A stretch of 64,000 nt of DNA, from NCBI GenBank assembly GCA_900470775.1, contig UCBZ01000017.1, forward strand, positions 105,181 through 169,180, in the 5' to 3' direction. The translations under genes and the position numbers were made by a program. Source of the stretch: Hyphomicrobiales bacterium (GTDB lineage: Bacteria; Pseudomonadota; Alphaproteobacteria; Rhizobiales; Beijerinckiaceae). The notes beneath the pieces were generated by a model, which was not told the origin of the DNA, did no database searches, and saw only the letters and a list, made by a program, of their open reading frames with translations. This document shows, in pieces, positions 17,959-26,876 of the stretch (positions are counted from its first letter, which is position 1; each line of letters starts with the position of its first letter).

Positions 17959-18360
17959 ATGTTCTCCGTTGAAGTCCGCGACCGCATCATGATCGGCCAC
18001 TCCCTGCCCGATCCCTTCTTCGGCCCCGCGCAGAACATGCATGGCGCCACCTTCGTCGTCGACGTCGCCTTCTTCCGGCAGACGCTCACCAAGCAGAACG
18101 TCGTGGTCGATATCGGCGCTGCGCTCGACGTGCTCAACAAGACGCTCAAGCCCCTGAACTACCAGAATCTCGACGCGCTGCCGCAATTCGCCGGCGTGCT
18201 GACCACCACCGAATTCCTCTGCAAATACATCTTCGATGCTATGGCCCAGGCCGCGACATCCGGCGCGCTCGGCGAGGACGGCGCCGGCCTGGCCCGCATC
18301 CGCGTGACGCTGCACGAGACCGATCTCGCCCGCGCCAGCTTCGAGGGCGCGCTCGCGTGA
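17959..18360 (+). CDS. 6-pyruvoyl-tetrahydropterin synthase/QueD homologue with altered active site
   Basis: A 133-residue protein of the PTPS/QueD fold, whose members act on 7,8-dihydroneopterin triphosphate using zinc. The fold landmarks are present: FSVEVRDRIMIGHSL (H14), MHGATFVVDVAF (H28), the PTPS-type LNYQNLDALPQF, TTTEFLCKYIF and the pterin-anchoring Glu in TLHETDLARASF (E120). The usual third zinc His of the H-G-H motif is Ala30, and no Cys stands in the 18-26 stretch where the catalytic Cys normally is. AAGGA precedes the ATG. The gene overlaps the glycosyltransferase start by four bases. Confidence 0.78.
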   Translation: MFSVEVRDRIMIGHSLPDPFFGPAQNMHGATFVVDVAFFRQTLTKQNVVVDIGAALDVLNKTLKPLNYQNLDALPQFAGVLTTTEFLCKYIFDAMAQAATSGALGEDGAGLARIRVTLHETDLARASFEGALA

Positions 18361-19421
18361 GTGCGATCGCCTTCGCCATTCCCGGCGATATCGACCTGCC
18401 GACCGGCGGCTACGCCTATGATCGCAGGCTGCTGGCGGAATGGCGGGAGATGGGTATTGCAGCAGAACACCTTGTCCTGCCGGGCTCCTTCCCATTTCCC
18501 ACGCAAGCCGATCTGGCTGAGACCGGCCGGGTGATCTTGCCCCGGCCCTTCGACGACACCCTGCTGATCGACGGCCTGGCCTATGGCGCCTTTCCCGAGG
18601 GCATCGCAGCCGGGCTCGCCGGGCGCGTCGTGGCGCTGGTTCACCATCCGCTCGGCCTGGAGACGGGGCTTGCGCCCGAGCAGGCGCGGCTCCTGCTGGC
18701 ACGCGAGACAGCGGCCCTGCGCTATGCCCGCGCCGTCGTGACGCCCAGCCCTGCTATGAAGCGAATTCTGGCGACGGATTTCGGCGTCGACGAGGCCCGC
18801 ATCACCATCGCCCTGCCCGGCGTCGATCCGGCGCCGCGTGCCACGGGAGGACCAGCAGAGGGTCCACTGCGGCTCCTCGCCGTCGGCGCGATCGTTCCGC
18901 GCAAGGGCTATCATGTGCTGGTCGAGGCGCTGGAGACGCTGCGCGATAGAAACTGGCATCTGACCATCGTCGGCGCCAGCGACCGCGCACCCCAGACGAT
19001 GCGCGATCTGACGAGCCAGATCGCCGCAGCCGGGCTCACGGACCGCATCTTGCTTGCGGGAGCGGTGGACGACACGACGCTTGCAGCGGCTTATGACCGC
19101 GCCGACCTCTTCGTCATGCCTTCGCTGTTCGAGGGCTATGGCATGGTGCTGACCGAGGCGCTGGCGCGCGGCCTGCCGATCGTCTGCACGACAGGGGGTG
19201 CAGCGGCCGACACCGCACCGGACGCCGCCGCGCTGAAAGTCACTCCCGGCGAGACCGGCGCGCTTGCCAAGGCCATCGCAAGCCTGATTGATGCGCCGGC
19301 CCGGCGCAGCGCGCTCGCCGATGCGGCCTGGACGGCAGCGGCCGGCCTGCCGCGCTGGCGCGATACGGCGACGATCGTCGCCGGAGTTTGTCTGCCCGAT
19401 GCCGGGCGAAAGGTAGTCTGA
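18357..19421 (+). CDS. Glycosyltransferase family 4 (GT-B)
   Basis: A 354-residue retaining GT-B glycosyltransferase. The C-terminal nucleotide-sugar domain has LRLLAVGAIVPRKGYHVLVE and the E-x7-E motif in MPSLFEGYGMVLTEALARG. The N-terminal acceptor domain begins IPGDIDLPTGGYAYDRRLL. It starts at GTG overlapping the PTPS-like stop (GTGA) and shares one base with the methyltransferase start (TGATG). Within this unit it probably glycosylates the pterin-like product; sugar donor and acceptor are not predictable. Confidence 0.85.
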   Translation: MSAIAFAIPGDIDLPTGGYAYDRRLLAEWREMGIAAEHLVLPGSFPFPTQADLAETGRVILPRPFDDTLLIDGLAYGAFPEGIAAGLAGRVVALVHHPLGLETGLAPEQARLLLARETAALRYARAVVTPSPAMKRILATDFGVDEARITIALPGVDPAPRATGGPAEGPLRLLAVGAIVPRKGYHVLVEALETLRDRNWHLTIVGASDRAPQTMRDLTSQIAAAGLTDRILLAGAVDDTTLAAAYDRADLFVMPSLFEGYGMVLTEALARGLPIVCTTGGAAADTAPDAAALKVTPGETGALAKAIASLIDAPARRSALADAAWTAAAGLPRWRDTATIVAGVCLPDAGRKVV

Positions 19422-20260
19422 TGGGTGGTTTCTCCCCCGAATGGCTGGCGCTGCGGGAGCCCGCCGACCACGCCGCCCGCAATCCGCAGGTGCTGGCGGC
19501 CGTCGGCGCGCATTTCGCCGCGAAGACCTCGCTGACCATCGTCGATCTCGGCTGCGGCGCGGGCTCGAACCTGCGCGGCGCCTATGCCGCCCTGCCGGCG
19601 CGCCAGCACTGGACGCTGGTCGATCTCGATGCCGGCCTGCTCGTGGCCACTCGCGAAAGGCTGGCCGACTGGGCCGACGAGGCCCGCGAACAGGGCGAGG
19701 AACTCGTCCTGTCGAAGGGCGAGCACACCATCACGGTGGACACCCGCCAGGCCGATCTGAACAAGGACCTCGAATGGGTGCTCGGCTGGCAGCCCGACCT
19801 CGTCACCGCCGCCGCGCTGTTCGACCTGACCTCCAAGCGCTGGATCGAGCGCTTCGTCGCGGCGCTGACGAGCCAGCGGCTGCCGCTCTACACCGTGCTG
19901 ACCTATGATGGCCGCGAGACCTGGAAGCCGCCTCACGCCGCCGACGCCCGGATGCTCGCCGCCTTCAAGCATCACCAGCGCGGCGACAAGGGGTTTGGCC
20001 CCGCAGCCGGCCCCGATGCCACCGATCTCATGGCGGAAGCCTTCCGCAAATCCGGCTTCGCCGTCTCGATCGGCGACAGCGCCTGGCAGATCGACGAGCG
20101 GCGCGGCGAACTGGTGCAGACGCTGGCGAAGGGCATCGCCGAAGCCGTGCTCGAAACCGGCCAGGTCGATCCCGCGACCATCGCGGACTGGCTAGCGTCA
20201 AGAACGCAATCCGCCTCGGCCCTGGTCGGCCATCACGATCTCTGGGCGCGGCCGGTCTGA
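19421..20260 (+). CDS. Class I SAM-dependent methyltransferase
   Basis: A 279-residue protein with the SAM-binding motif I TIVDLGCGAGSNLRG, acidic motif II (WTLVDLDAGLL) and DLVTAAALFDLTSKRW in the motif IV region. Its start codon overlaps the glycosyltransferase stop (TGATG), making it the last gene of the coupled dehydrogenase-to-methyltransferase unit. The substrate is unknown; methylation of the sugar or pterin moiety is inference from the cluster. It faces a convergent cytochrome gene five bases further on. Confidence 0.82.
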   Translation: MGGFSPEWLALREPADHAARNPQVLAAVGAHFAAKTSLTIVDLGCGAGSNLRGAYAALPARQHWTLVDLDAGLLVATRERLADWADEAREQGEELVLSKGEHTITVDTRQADLNKDLEWVLGWQPDLVTAAALFDLTSKRWIERFVAALTSQRLPLYTVLTYDGRETWKPPHAADARMLAAFKHHQRGDKGFGPAAGPDATDLMAEAFRKSGFAVSIGDSAWQIDERRGELVQTLAKGIAEAVLETGQVDPATIADWLASRTQSASALVGHHDLWARPV

Positions 20261-20265
20261 GCCCG

Positions 20266-20847
20266 CTACTTCAGCCCCGGTAGCATGCGGCGCAGCACAC
20301 CATCCCTCCGGATGAGATGGTGGTAGAGCGCAGCCCCGATATGGGCGCAGGCGAGCAGCGCCGTCACGATGGCGAGCTTGCCATGGACCGTCAGGATGGA
20401 GTTCGCGAGATCCTGGTTCGGCGTCACGAGCGCCGGCAGGTCGAACAGCCCGAAGATCTTCAGTGACGGATACAGCGAGATGCCGATCCAGCCGAGCAGC
20501 GGCACGACCAGAAGCAGCCCGTAGAGCAGCCAGTGCAGCAGGTGCGAGCCCGCCTTCTGCCACCAGAGCAGCGTCGGCTCGTCCGGTGGCGCGCCCCTGA
20601 GCAGCCGGTAGGTCAGCCGCCCCGCAACGAGCCAGAGCACGAGGAAGCCGAGAAGCTTGTGCGAGCTGTAGAGCGCGTCGGTCAACCCGTCCCATATGTT
20701 CAGCCTATTGCCGCGATAGGTCATGGCGAGGCCGAGCGGCACCATCACAAGGACGGCGCCCGCCGTCGCCCAATGCATGTGGCGCGCCGCGGCGCTGTAG
20801 ACGGGGTCTGCCGCAACCCCGGTCACGCTGTCATGATGCTGCGTCAT
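20266..20847 (-). CDS. Cytochrome b561 family protein
   Basis: A 193-residue membrane protein with four hydrophobic helices. Paired heme-ligand histidines are at HMHW (helix 1), SSHKLLGF (helix 2), HLLHWLLYG (helix 3) and VHGKLA/ACAHIGAALYHH (helix 4). This is the prokaryotic b561 type that passes electrons between the quinone pool and a periplasmic partner, sometimes superoxide. The ATG at 20847 has GGGGAG just upstream; a longer reading from 20901 lacks one. It is on the opposite strand between the two parts of the pterin-like cluster and may be independent of it. Confidence 0.85.
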   Translation of the reverse strand: MTQHHDSVTGVAADPVYSAAARHMHWATAGAVLVMVPLGLAMTYRGNRLNIWDGLTDALYSSHKLLGFLVLWLVAGRLTYRLLRGAPPDEPTLLWWQKAGSHLLHWLLYGLLLVVPLLGWIGISLYPSLKIFGLFDLPALVTPNQDLANSILTVHGKLAIVTALLACAHIGAALYHHLIRRDGVLRRMLPGLK

Positions 20848-21114
20848 CCCCGCTCCCCTGCCTTGCCCCTTCCGGCTTGAGGTGCCGGTCGCCACATTCA
20901 TCGCGCGTTCAAGCTCTCAAGCCTATACGGCCTTTCCACGGAATGGCATGGCCGGCCTCGGCGGAATGTTTGCGTGATGGAACTGCTTTCGCCTCCGGCA
21001 CGTTTGATGGAAAATTGTGCAGCGTTGATCTATATCGACGATACCAGCGTAGAAGCATAACCTCCCGCCGGGCCCAAGCCCATCTGAGCCAAGCCCAATC
21101 TGACGGACACTTCC

Positions 21115-22242
21115 ATGCCTCAGTCGCGTACGCTGTTCGGACGCCCGCTCGAGACGAGCCTCGTCGCGGTCGATCGGGCCATCTCAGAATTTCGCTCAGG
21201 TCGTCCGGTCCTGTTGCGCTCCGGTGAGAGCCTGGCGCTGGCGCTCTCGGCCGAACTGGCGGAAGGCGAGCTTGTCGGCCGCCTCGACGGCCTCGCCGGC
21301 GGCATGGCTCATCTCGCGCTGAGCGCAGCGCGTTTGCGTCGGCTCGGCGCCAAAAGCCGGGCAGAGACCGGCATCCTTGCAATGCCGACTCTGGATCTGG
21401 CGCGCGTCGAGATGCTCGCCCTCAAGACTGACGGCAAGGTCGATGCCCCCGTGGCGCCGGCCTCCCCCATCGATGACGCAGCCCTCGAACTGGCGCGGCT
21501 TTCGCTCGTGCTGCCGGCCGCCATCGTCGTGCCGGTCTCCGCCCAGGCCATCGCCGGCGAACCGCTGGTCGCGGTCGAGATCGACGCGGTGAACGGCTAT
21601 CGCGCCGCCCAGGCCGCGACGCTGACCATCGTCGGCCGCGCGCCCGTTCCCCTGGAAGGCGCGCCCGAGACGGAGTTCGTCGTGTTCCGAGGCGGCGAGG
21701 GCTTGCGCGATCAGGTCGCGATCATCGTCGGCAGCCCCGATCTTACCTCGGCGGTTCCGGTGCGGCTGCATTCGGCCTGCCTGACGGGAGACCTGTTCGG
21801 CTCGCTGAAATGCGATTGCGGCGATCAGCTGCGCGAGACCGTGCAGTGGATGGCCGAGAACGAGGGCGGAATCCTGCTCTATCTCGACCAGGAAGGGCGC
21901 GGCAACGGCATCTCCAACAAGATGCGCGCCTACAAGCTGCAGAGCCAGGGCTGGGACACCTATGACGCTGACGAGGTCCTCGGCTTCGATCTCGACCAGC
22001 GCCATTTCGACTTCGCCGCGACCATGCTGAAGCAGCTTGGCGTGACCCGCGTGACGGCGCTGACCAACAACCCGCTGAAGGTCGGCGCGATCAAGGCCGC
22101 CGGCGTCGAGGTTGCAGCGACGCAAGCGGTGCTCGGGCGGCCGAATGTCCACAATGTCCGCTATCTTGCCTCCAAGCGGGATCGGGCCGGCCATTTCATC
22201 GACATGGACGCGCTGATGGCGCGCGCCGCGCCGAAGGATTGA
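21115..22242 (+). CDS. ribA: GTP cyclohydrolase II with N-terminal extra domain
   Basis: A 375-residue protein whose C-terminal half (about 185-365) is GTP cyclohydrolase II. The zinc cysteines C222, C233 and C235 keep the exact 11/2 spacing of RibA (ACLTGDLFGSLKCDCG), and LYLDQEGRGNGISNKMRAYK and TNNPLKVGAIKAAG carry GTP and catalytic residues. It opens GTP to a diaminopyrimidine, the first riboflavin step. Residues 1-180 resemble a worn RibB-type domain without the acidic active-site motif of DHBP synthase. Its place beside a PTPS homologue suggests a product other than, or besides, riboflavin. Confidence 0.85.
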   Translation: MPQSRTLFGRPLETSLVAVDRAISEFRSGRPVLLRSGESLALALSAELAEGELVGRLDGLAGGMAHLALSAARLRRLGAKSRAETGILAMPTLDLARVEMLALKTDGKVDAPVAPASPIDDAALELARLSLVLPAAIVVPVSAQAIAGEPLVAVEIDAVNGYRAAQAATLTIVGRAPVPLEGAPETEFVVFRGGEGLRDQVAIIVGSPDLTSAVPVRLHSACLTGDLFGSLKCDCGDQLRETVQWMAENEGGILLYLDQEGRGNGISNKMRAYKLQSQGWDTYDADEVLGFDLDQRHFDFAATMLKQLGVTRVTALTNNPLKVGAIKAAGVEVAATQAVLGRPNVHNVRYLASKRDRAGHFIDMDALMARAAPKD

Positions 22243-22300
22243 GCGGACGGTCCGGCCGGCAGATCTTGAACGTCGTGGCGACTTCGGGCACCGCAGCCTG

Positions 22301-24691
22301 ATGTCGAACACCTCAGCCCCCGAATTCGTACGGACGCCGCGCTGGCCGCTCGCCAGCGTTATCGGCATCGTGGTGTTGGCCTGGTTCGCTCTGTCCTGGC
22401 CCTGGCTGTCGGGCGTCCTCACCATTCCCTGGGACGCCAAGGCGCATTTCCAGCCGCAGCTCCAGTTCCTGGCGCAGGCCTGGCACAGCGGGCACTCACC
22501 GTTCTGGGCGCCTTACGTCTTTGCCGGCTCGCCGCAGATTGCCGACCCGCAATCGCTGATCTTCTCGCCACCCTTCGCGCTGATCGCGGCGATCGAGCCT
22601 GTGCCGGGCTTCAGGCTGGGCGATCTCGCGGTGCTGGGCACGCTGCTCGCGGGTGCGCTCGCCTTCGTCGTGATCTTCCGCGACCGCGACTGGCATCCGG
22701 CCGGCGCCGTGGTCGCGGCGCTCGCCTTCGCTTTTGGGGCGGCGGCCGCCTGGCGCGTCCAGCATGTCGGGCAGGTGCTGAGCCTGGGCTATTTCGCCAT
22801 CACGCTGGCCTTGATCGCGCGTGCGCTCGAACGCGGCTCGCTGGCCTATGGCTTCGCCGCCGGCATCGTCGCGGGCTTTATGGTGCTCGGCCGCGACCAG
22901 GTCGCGCTGCTCGGCGTCTATGTGCTGGCCGGGCTGGTGCTCGCGGCGATCGCGATGGCGCGTACCCCTTGGCAGGCCCTGCGCACCAGCCTCCTGCCCC
23001 TGCTGGCGGGCGTGGTCGGCGCGGTTCTGGTCGCGACCGTGCCGATCCTGCTCACCGCCGTCCTCGCCGAGGAATCCAACCGCCCGGCGATCGACCTGAT
23101 CGGCGCCGGTAAGGGCTCGCTGCATCCGGCCGCCCTGCTGACCGGTCTCTTCGCCAATCTCTATGGCGCCGCCGGCCCGCTCGACAATTTCTGGGGCGCG
23201 CCGAGCCCGGCCTTCGAGGCACGCTTCGGCCCGCAGGATCTCTATCTCGCCCGCAATATGAGCCAGCTCTATCTCGGCTTGATCCCGATGGGGCTGGTGC
23301 TGACCATCGGCATCGTGCGCGGCGCACTGCTGCGGCGCGAGATCGTCGCGCTCAGCGTCGCGGCGCTGCTCGTGCTGATCTTCGCGCTCGGGCGCTTCAC
23401 GCCTGGCTTCCGCCTACTGTTCGAGCTTCCCGGCATTTCGTTCTACCGCCGCCCCGCCGATGCGCTCTTCATCCTCGGCGCGCTGCTCGCGCTGTTGGGC
23501 GGTTACCTCACCCATCTCGTCATGACCGGCACGGAGCCGCGCGCCCGGCCCTGGCAGCGCATCGTCGAAGTCGCGATTTTCGCTGGCGCGCTGGTTCTGG
23601 CTCTCTGGCTCGCCTGGACGGTCGGGCGCCTGTCGGTCGCGGCCGTGCCGCTGGTCACCGCGCTGCTCTGCGGGGTCTTGTGCATCGGCGCGCTGGTCGC
23701 CGCGCGCGGCTTTGCGCTGCGCGGGGCGGGTCTCGCGGCAGCCGTGGTGCTGGCCGTGACGCTGACCGTCGATCTCTCGGTCAACAATGGCCCCAGCGAA
23801 TCCACCGCCTTGCCCTCGCAGGACTATGACGTGCTGCGCACCGACAGCGCCAACGAGACCATCGCCCTGCTGAAGCGCGAGACCGCCCGCACCGCAGGCC
23901 CAGACCGGCGCGACCGGATCGAGCTCGCCGGCATCGGCTTCCACTGGCCCAATGCCAGCCTCGTCCACGGGCTCGACAACACGCTGGGCTACAACCCGCT
24001 GCGGCTCGGCCTCTACAGCAAGGCGACCGGCGCCGGCGACCATGTCGCCCTGCCCGACCAGCGCAGCTTCTCCCCGCTGATGCCTGGCTATCGCTCGCTG
24101 CTCGCCGACATGCTCGGCCTGCGCTTCATCGCCACCGGCGTCCCCGTCGAGCAGATCGACAAGGCGCTGAAGCCCGGCGACCTCACCCAGATCGCGCGCA
24201 CGGCCGACGCCTATGTCTACGAGAACCCGCGCGCCTTGCCCCGCGTGCTGCTGGTGACGAAGGCGGAGAAGGCCGATTTCGACGCGATCCTGTCCACCGG
24301 GCAATGGCCGCAGGGCTTCGATCCGCGCCGGAGCGTGCTGCTCGACCGCGACGCACCTCCCCCGCCGCCCGCACCGATCGTCACGGGCCGGAGCCCATCG
24401 GCCCCGGCCCAGCCGGGCTCGGTCCGCATCGCCGATTACGGCACCACCGAGGTCACGCTGAAGGTCGATGCGCCGCAAGGCGGCTATGTCGTGCTGAACG
24501 ACGTCTGGCACCATTGGTGGCAGGCCGAGATCGACGGCGCCGCCACGGAGATGCTGCGCGCCAACGTCTTGTTCCGGGCCATTGCCGTGCCGCCGGGGCG
24601 CTCGACCGTGCGGTTCGTGTTTCGGCCGTTCCGGGGGCTGTTCGAGGATGTGGGGAAGCGGCTGCGCTCGGGCAGAACCCCGCAAGGTTGA
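22301..24691 (+). CDS. YfhO-like multipass membrane protein
   Basis: A 796-residue protein with about 12 hydrophobic helices in the first 500 residues, followed by a soluble C-terminal region. The pattern fits YfhO/GT-C-type proteins: a first helix then an extracytoplasmic loop with acidic residues and WDAKAHFQPQLQFLAQ, and late FYRRPADALFILGALLAL. YfhO proteins are linked to lipoteichoic acid glycosylation in Gram-positives; in this setting they probably act on lipid-linked sugars. No enzyme activity can be assigned. The ATG at 22301 has only a weak ribosome-binding site. Confidence 0.72.
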   Translation: MSNTSAPEFVRTPRWPLASVIGIVVLAWFALSWPWLSGVLTIPWDAKAHFQPQLQFLAQAWHSGHSPFWAPYVFAGSPQIADPQSLIFSPPFALIAAIEPVPGFRLGDLAVLGTLLAGALAFVVIFRDRDWHPAGAVVAALAFAFGAAAAWRVQHVGQVLSLGYFAITLALIARALERGSLAYGFAAGIVAGFMVLGRDQVALLGVYVLAGLVLAAIAMARTPWQALRTSLLPLLAGVVGAVLVATVPILLTAVLAEESNRPAIDLIGAGKGSLHPAALLTGLFANLYGAAGPLDNFWGAPSPAFEARFGPQDLYLARNMSQLYLGLIPMGLVLTIGIVRGALLRREIVALSVAALLVLIFALGRFTPGFRLLFELPGISFYRRPADALFILGALLALLGGYLTHLVMTGTEPRARPWQRIVEVAIFAGALVLALWLAWTVGRLSVAAVPLVTALLCGVLCIGALVAARGFALRGAGLAAAVVLAVTLTVDLSVNNGPSESTALPSQDYDVLRTDSANETIALLKRETARTAGPDRRDRIELAGIGFHWPNASLVHGLDNTLGYNPLRLGLYSKATGAGDHVALPDQRSFSPLMPGYRSLLADMLGLRFIATGVPVEQIDKALKPGDLTQIARTADAYVYENPRALPRVLLVTKAEKADFDAILSTGQWPQGFDPRRSVLLDRDAPPPPPAPIVTGRSPSAPAQPGSVRIADYGTTEVTLKVDAPQGGYVVLNDVWHHWWQAEIDGAATEMLRANVLFRAIAVPPGRSTVRFVFRPFRGLFEDVGKRLRSGRTPQG

Positions 24692-24730
24692 TTGCGAGAA
24701 GCCGCGCGACGGACGACCGGGGTGTCGATC

Positions 24731-25009
24731 ATGGACAGCGGGACGAAACGGCGACGATCGCAGTTCCCGAAGCTGAAAAGCTGGCGGCGGAACCGGGCCG
24801 GCAACTGGCAGATCGAGCTTCGGCAATTCCGCGTGACGATATTCCAGAAGCCCACCGGTTGGAGCGCTGTCATCAATCACCCTGCGATGACCGAGGCCGC
24901 ATTCACGCGCGACAGTTGCGGCAACTTCGCCGAGGCGCAAATGGCTGCTTTCGATCTGCTGACAATGCTGGAGCGCCGGATGGTCTCGCCTACCCCAGCG
25001 CCCCCATAG
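24731..25009 (+). CDS. Small hypothetical protein
   Basis: A 92-residue, basic N-terminus protein (MDSGTKRRRSQFPKLKSWRR) with the later WQIELRQFRVTIFQKPTGW and an acidic/aliphatic tail. I do not recognise it. The ATG at 24731 was chosen; an earlier start at 24692 adds 13 residues. Its end overlaps the end of the convergent HAD gene by about 20 bases, which is allowed but lowers the confidence. Codon use resembles that of the neighbours. Confidence 0.45.
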   Translation: MDSGTKRRRSQFPKLKSWRRNRAGNWQIELRQFRVTIFQKPTGWSAVINHPAMTEAAFTRDSCGNFAEAQMAAFDLLTMLERRMVSPTPAPP

Positions 25010-25850
25010 CCGCCACGGGCTTCACCGGATGCCCCGCAAGCACGGTCTCCAGCCCATCGCGGTCAACCGCCCCACCCCGCATCGTCTCGTCGCGGTGGAT
25101 GCCGCCGGCGATGAACAGGCTGTCGAAGCCCATCAGTCGGGCGCCGGCAAGATCGGTGCGGACCGCGTCGCCGATCACCAGCACCTTCGCCGGATCGACC
25201 GGATGGCCGCCACGCGCCGAGCGGGCCGCCTCCAGCGCGAGGTCATAGGCCGGGCGATAGGGCTTGCCGGCCCAGGCGACGCTGCCGCCGAGCTCTTCAT
25301 AGATCAGGGCGAGCGCCCCGGCGCAGGGCAGGAGATCGTGCCCGACATGGACGACGAGGTCGGGATTGCCACAGATGAAGGGCACGCCGCGCGCCGCGAA
25401 GCGCTCCAGCAGCGGCCGGTACTGCTCCGGCGTCTCGGTGCGGTAGTCGTTGAGCTCGGTCGCGACGACGAGATCGGCCTCGTCTTCCCCGACCAGTTCG
25501 ACATCGGCGCGCTCGAACACCGAACGGTCGCTCTGCCAGCCGATATGGAAGACCTTGCGGTGATGGCTCTCGGCGATCAGCGCCCGGGTTACGTCGCCCG
25601 AGGTGACGAGCCTGTCCCAGGCCGCGCGCGGCACGCGCTTCTTGTCGAGCAGTTCGGCGACCTGCTCGGACGGCGACGGTGCGTTGGAGAGCAGCACCAC
25701 CGCCCCGCCCTGCTCGCGAAACGCGCTCAGCGCCGAGCAGGCCGGCGGCAACGCCCAGACGCCGTCATGCACCACGCCCCAGACATCGCTGATCAGCACA
25801 TCGTAACGGGCGAGCAGCGTGCCCGCCGAATCCAGAACCGGAACGGCCAT
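24990..25850 (-). CDS. TIGR01459-type HAD hydrolase (NagD-like)
   Basis: A 286-residue HAD-superfamily phosphatase. Motif I is SDVWGVVHDG with nucleophile D22; the usual second Asp is Trp24, which is characteristic of this subfamily. Motif II follows in VVLLSNAPSPSEQVAE, the C2 cap in the middle, and motif IV at VLVIGDAVRTDLAGARLMGF. Its ATG shares one base with the stop of the PfkB kinase gene (TGATG), so the two are made together and may act on the same phosphosugar. The precise substrate is not known. Confidence 0.82.
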   Translation of the reverse strand: MAVPVLDSAGTLLARYDVLISDVWGVVHDGVWALPPACSALSAFREQGGAVVLLSNAPSPSEQVAELLDKKRVPRAAWDRLVTSGDVTRALIAESHHRKVFHIGWQSDRSVFERADVELVGEDEADLVVATELNDYRTETPEQYRPLLERFAARGVPFICGNPDLVVHVGHDLLPCAGALALIYEELGGSVAWAGKPYRPAYDLALEAARSARGGHPVDPAKVLVIGDAVRTDLAGARLMGFDSLFIAGGIHRDETMRGGAVDRDGLETVLAGHPVKPVAAMGALG

Positions 25851-26812
25851 CAGTTTGCTTTCTTCGCCTCGAGCGTCGACTTCTTCTCAAGGCCCATGCG
25901 TGCCTCGACATCGGCGCGGCGCGGCAGTGGCGCCACCGCCCCGAAGCCTTGGGTCGAGAGGGCGGCCGCGACATTGGCATAGGCGCCGGCTGCGAAGGCA
26001 TCGCCGGTGCGGATGTATTCGGCCAGGAAGGCGCCGTCATAGCAATCGCCCGCGCCGGTGGCGTCGATCGCCTCGACCTTGATCGGCACCAGCCGCATAC
26101 GTTGCTCCGGCGTCGCCACCAGCGAGCCCTCATGGCCGAGCGTCAGCGCCACGATCTTCGCTCCGAGACCAAGATAGAAATCGACGATCGCGTCGGGCTC
26201 GCTGAGGCCGGTGAGCTGGGTCGCGTCGTCATAGCCGGGCAGCACGATGTCGGCCATGCCGCAGGCGGCGTTGATGATCGCTTTCGCCCGCGTCAGCGGC
26301 CAGAGCTTGAGCCGCAGATTGGTGTCGTAGGCGGTCAGCACGCCCGCCTCCCGCGCGATCGCGAAGGCCTCGAACACGGCGTCGCAGGCGGACGCCGAGA
26401 TCGCCTGGCTGATGCCGGAAGCCTGGACGATCCGCGCGGAAGCGATCAGGTCGCGCGGCATGTCGCGTGGGCCGACGAGGCTGGCGGCAGAGCCGGCACG
26501 CAGATAGGAGAAGACATGGCCCGCCGGGCCGTGATCGACGAAATAGAGTCCCGTCGGCGCGCTTTGATGCGTCGAAACATGGGCATCATCGACGCCCTCG
26601 CGCTGCCAGAGTTCCCGGATCGACCGCCCCGCCATGTCATCGCCGAGCGCGCCGAGATAGGCAGCCTTCGCCCCCTGCCGGGAGGCCGCGATGGCGCAGT
26701 TCGAGGTATCGCCGCCATGGCCGAACTGGAAGGCGCCGGTCTCGGCCCGGGTCGCGTTGAACTCGCCCAGGGGCTCGCCGATGCAGAGAAGGTCGAAGCG
26801 GGGTTCTGTCAC
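25850..26812 (-). CDS. PfkB family carbohydrate kinase
   Basis: A 320-residue ribokinase-fold kinase. GHGGDTSNCAIAASRQGAK (30-49) gives the first signature and AIDATGAGDCYDGAFLAEY the second, with the catalytic base D256 and an anion hole at GAG. The architecture, and LLCIGEPLGEFN at the start, is closest to 2-keto-3-deoxygluconate kinase and fructokinase-type members. Translation begins at GTG. It is coupled to the HAD phosphatase, an unusual pairing of a kinase and a phosphatase. Confidence 0.82.
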   Translation of the reverse strand: MTEPRFDLLCIGEPLGEFNATRAETGAFQFGHGGDTSNCAIAASRQGAKAAYLGALGDDMAGRSIRELWQREGVDDAHVSTHQSAPTGLYFVDHGPAGHVFSYLRAGSAASLVGPRDMPRDLIASARIVQASGISQAISASACDAVFEAFAIAREAGVLTAYDTNLRLKLWPLTRAKAIINAACGMADIVLPGYDDATQLTGLSEPDAIVDFYLGLGAKIVALTLGHEGSLVATPEQRMRLVPIKVEAIDATGAGDCYDGAFLAEYIRTGDAFAAGAYANVAAALSTQGFGAVAPLPRRADVEARMGLEKKSTLEAKKAN

Positions 26813-26876
26813 GGGGCGGGAACCATCTCGGGCAAAAGCGGGACGCGGATTCTGCGCGTCTTCCTAGAGCATCGGT

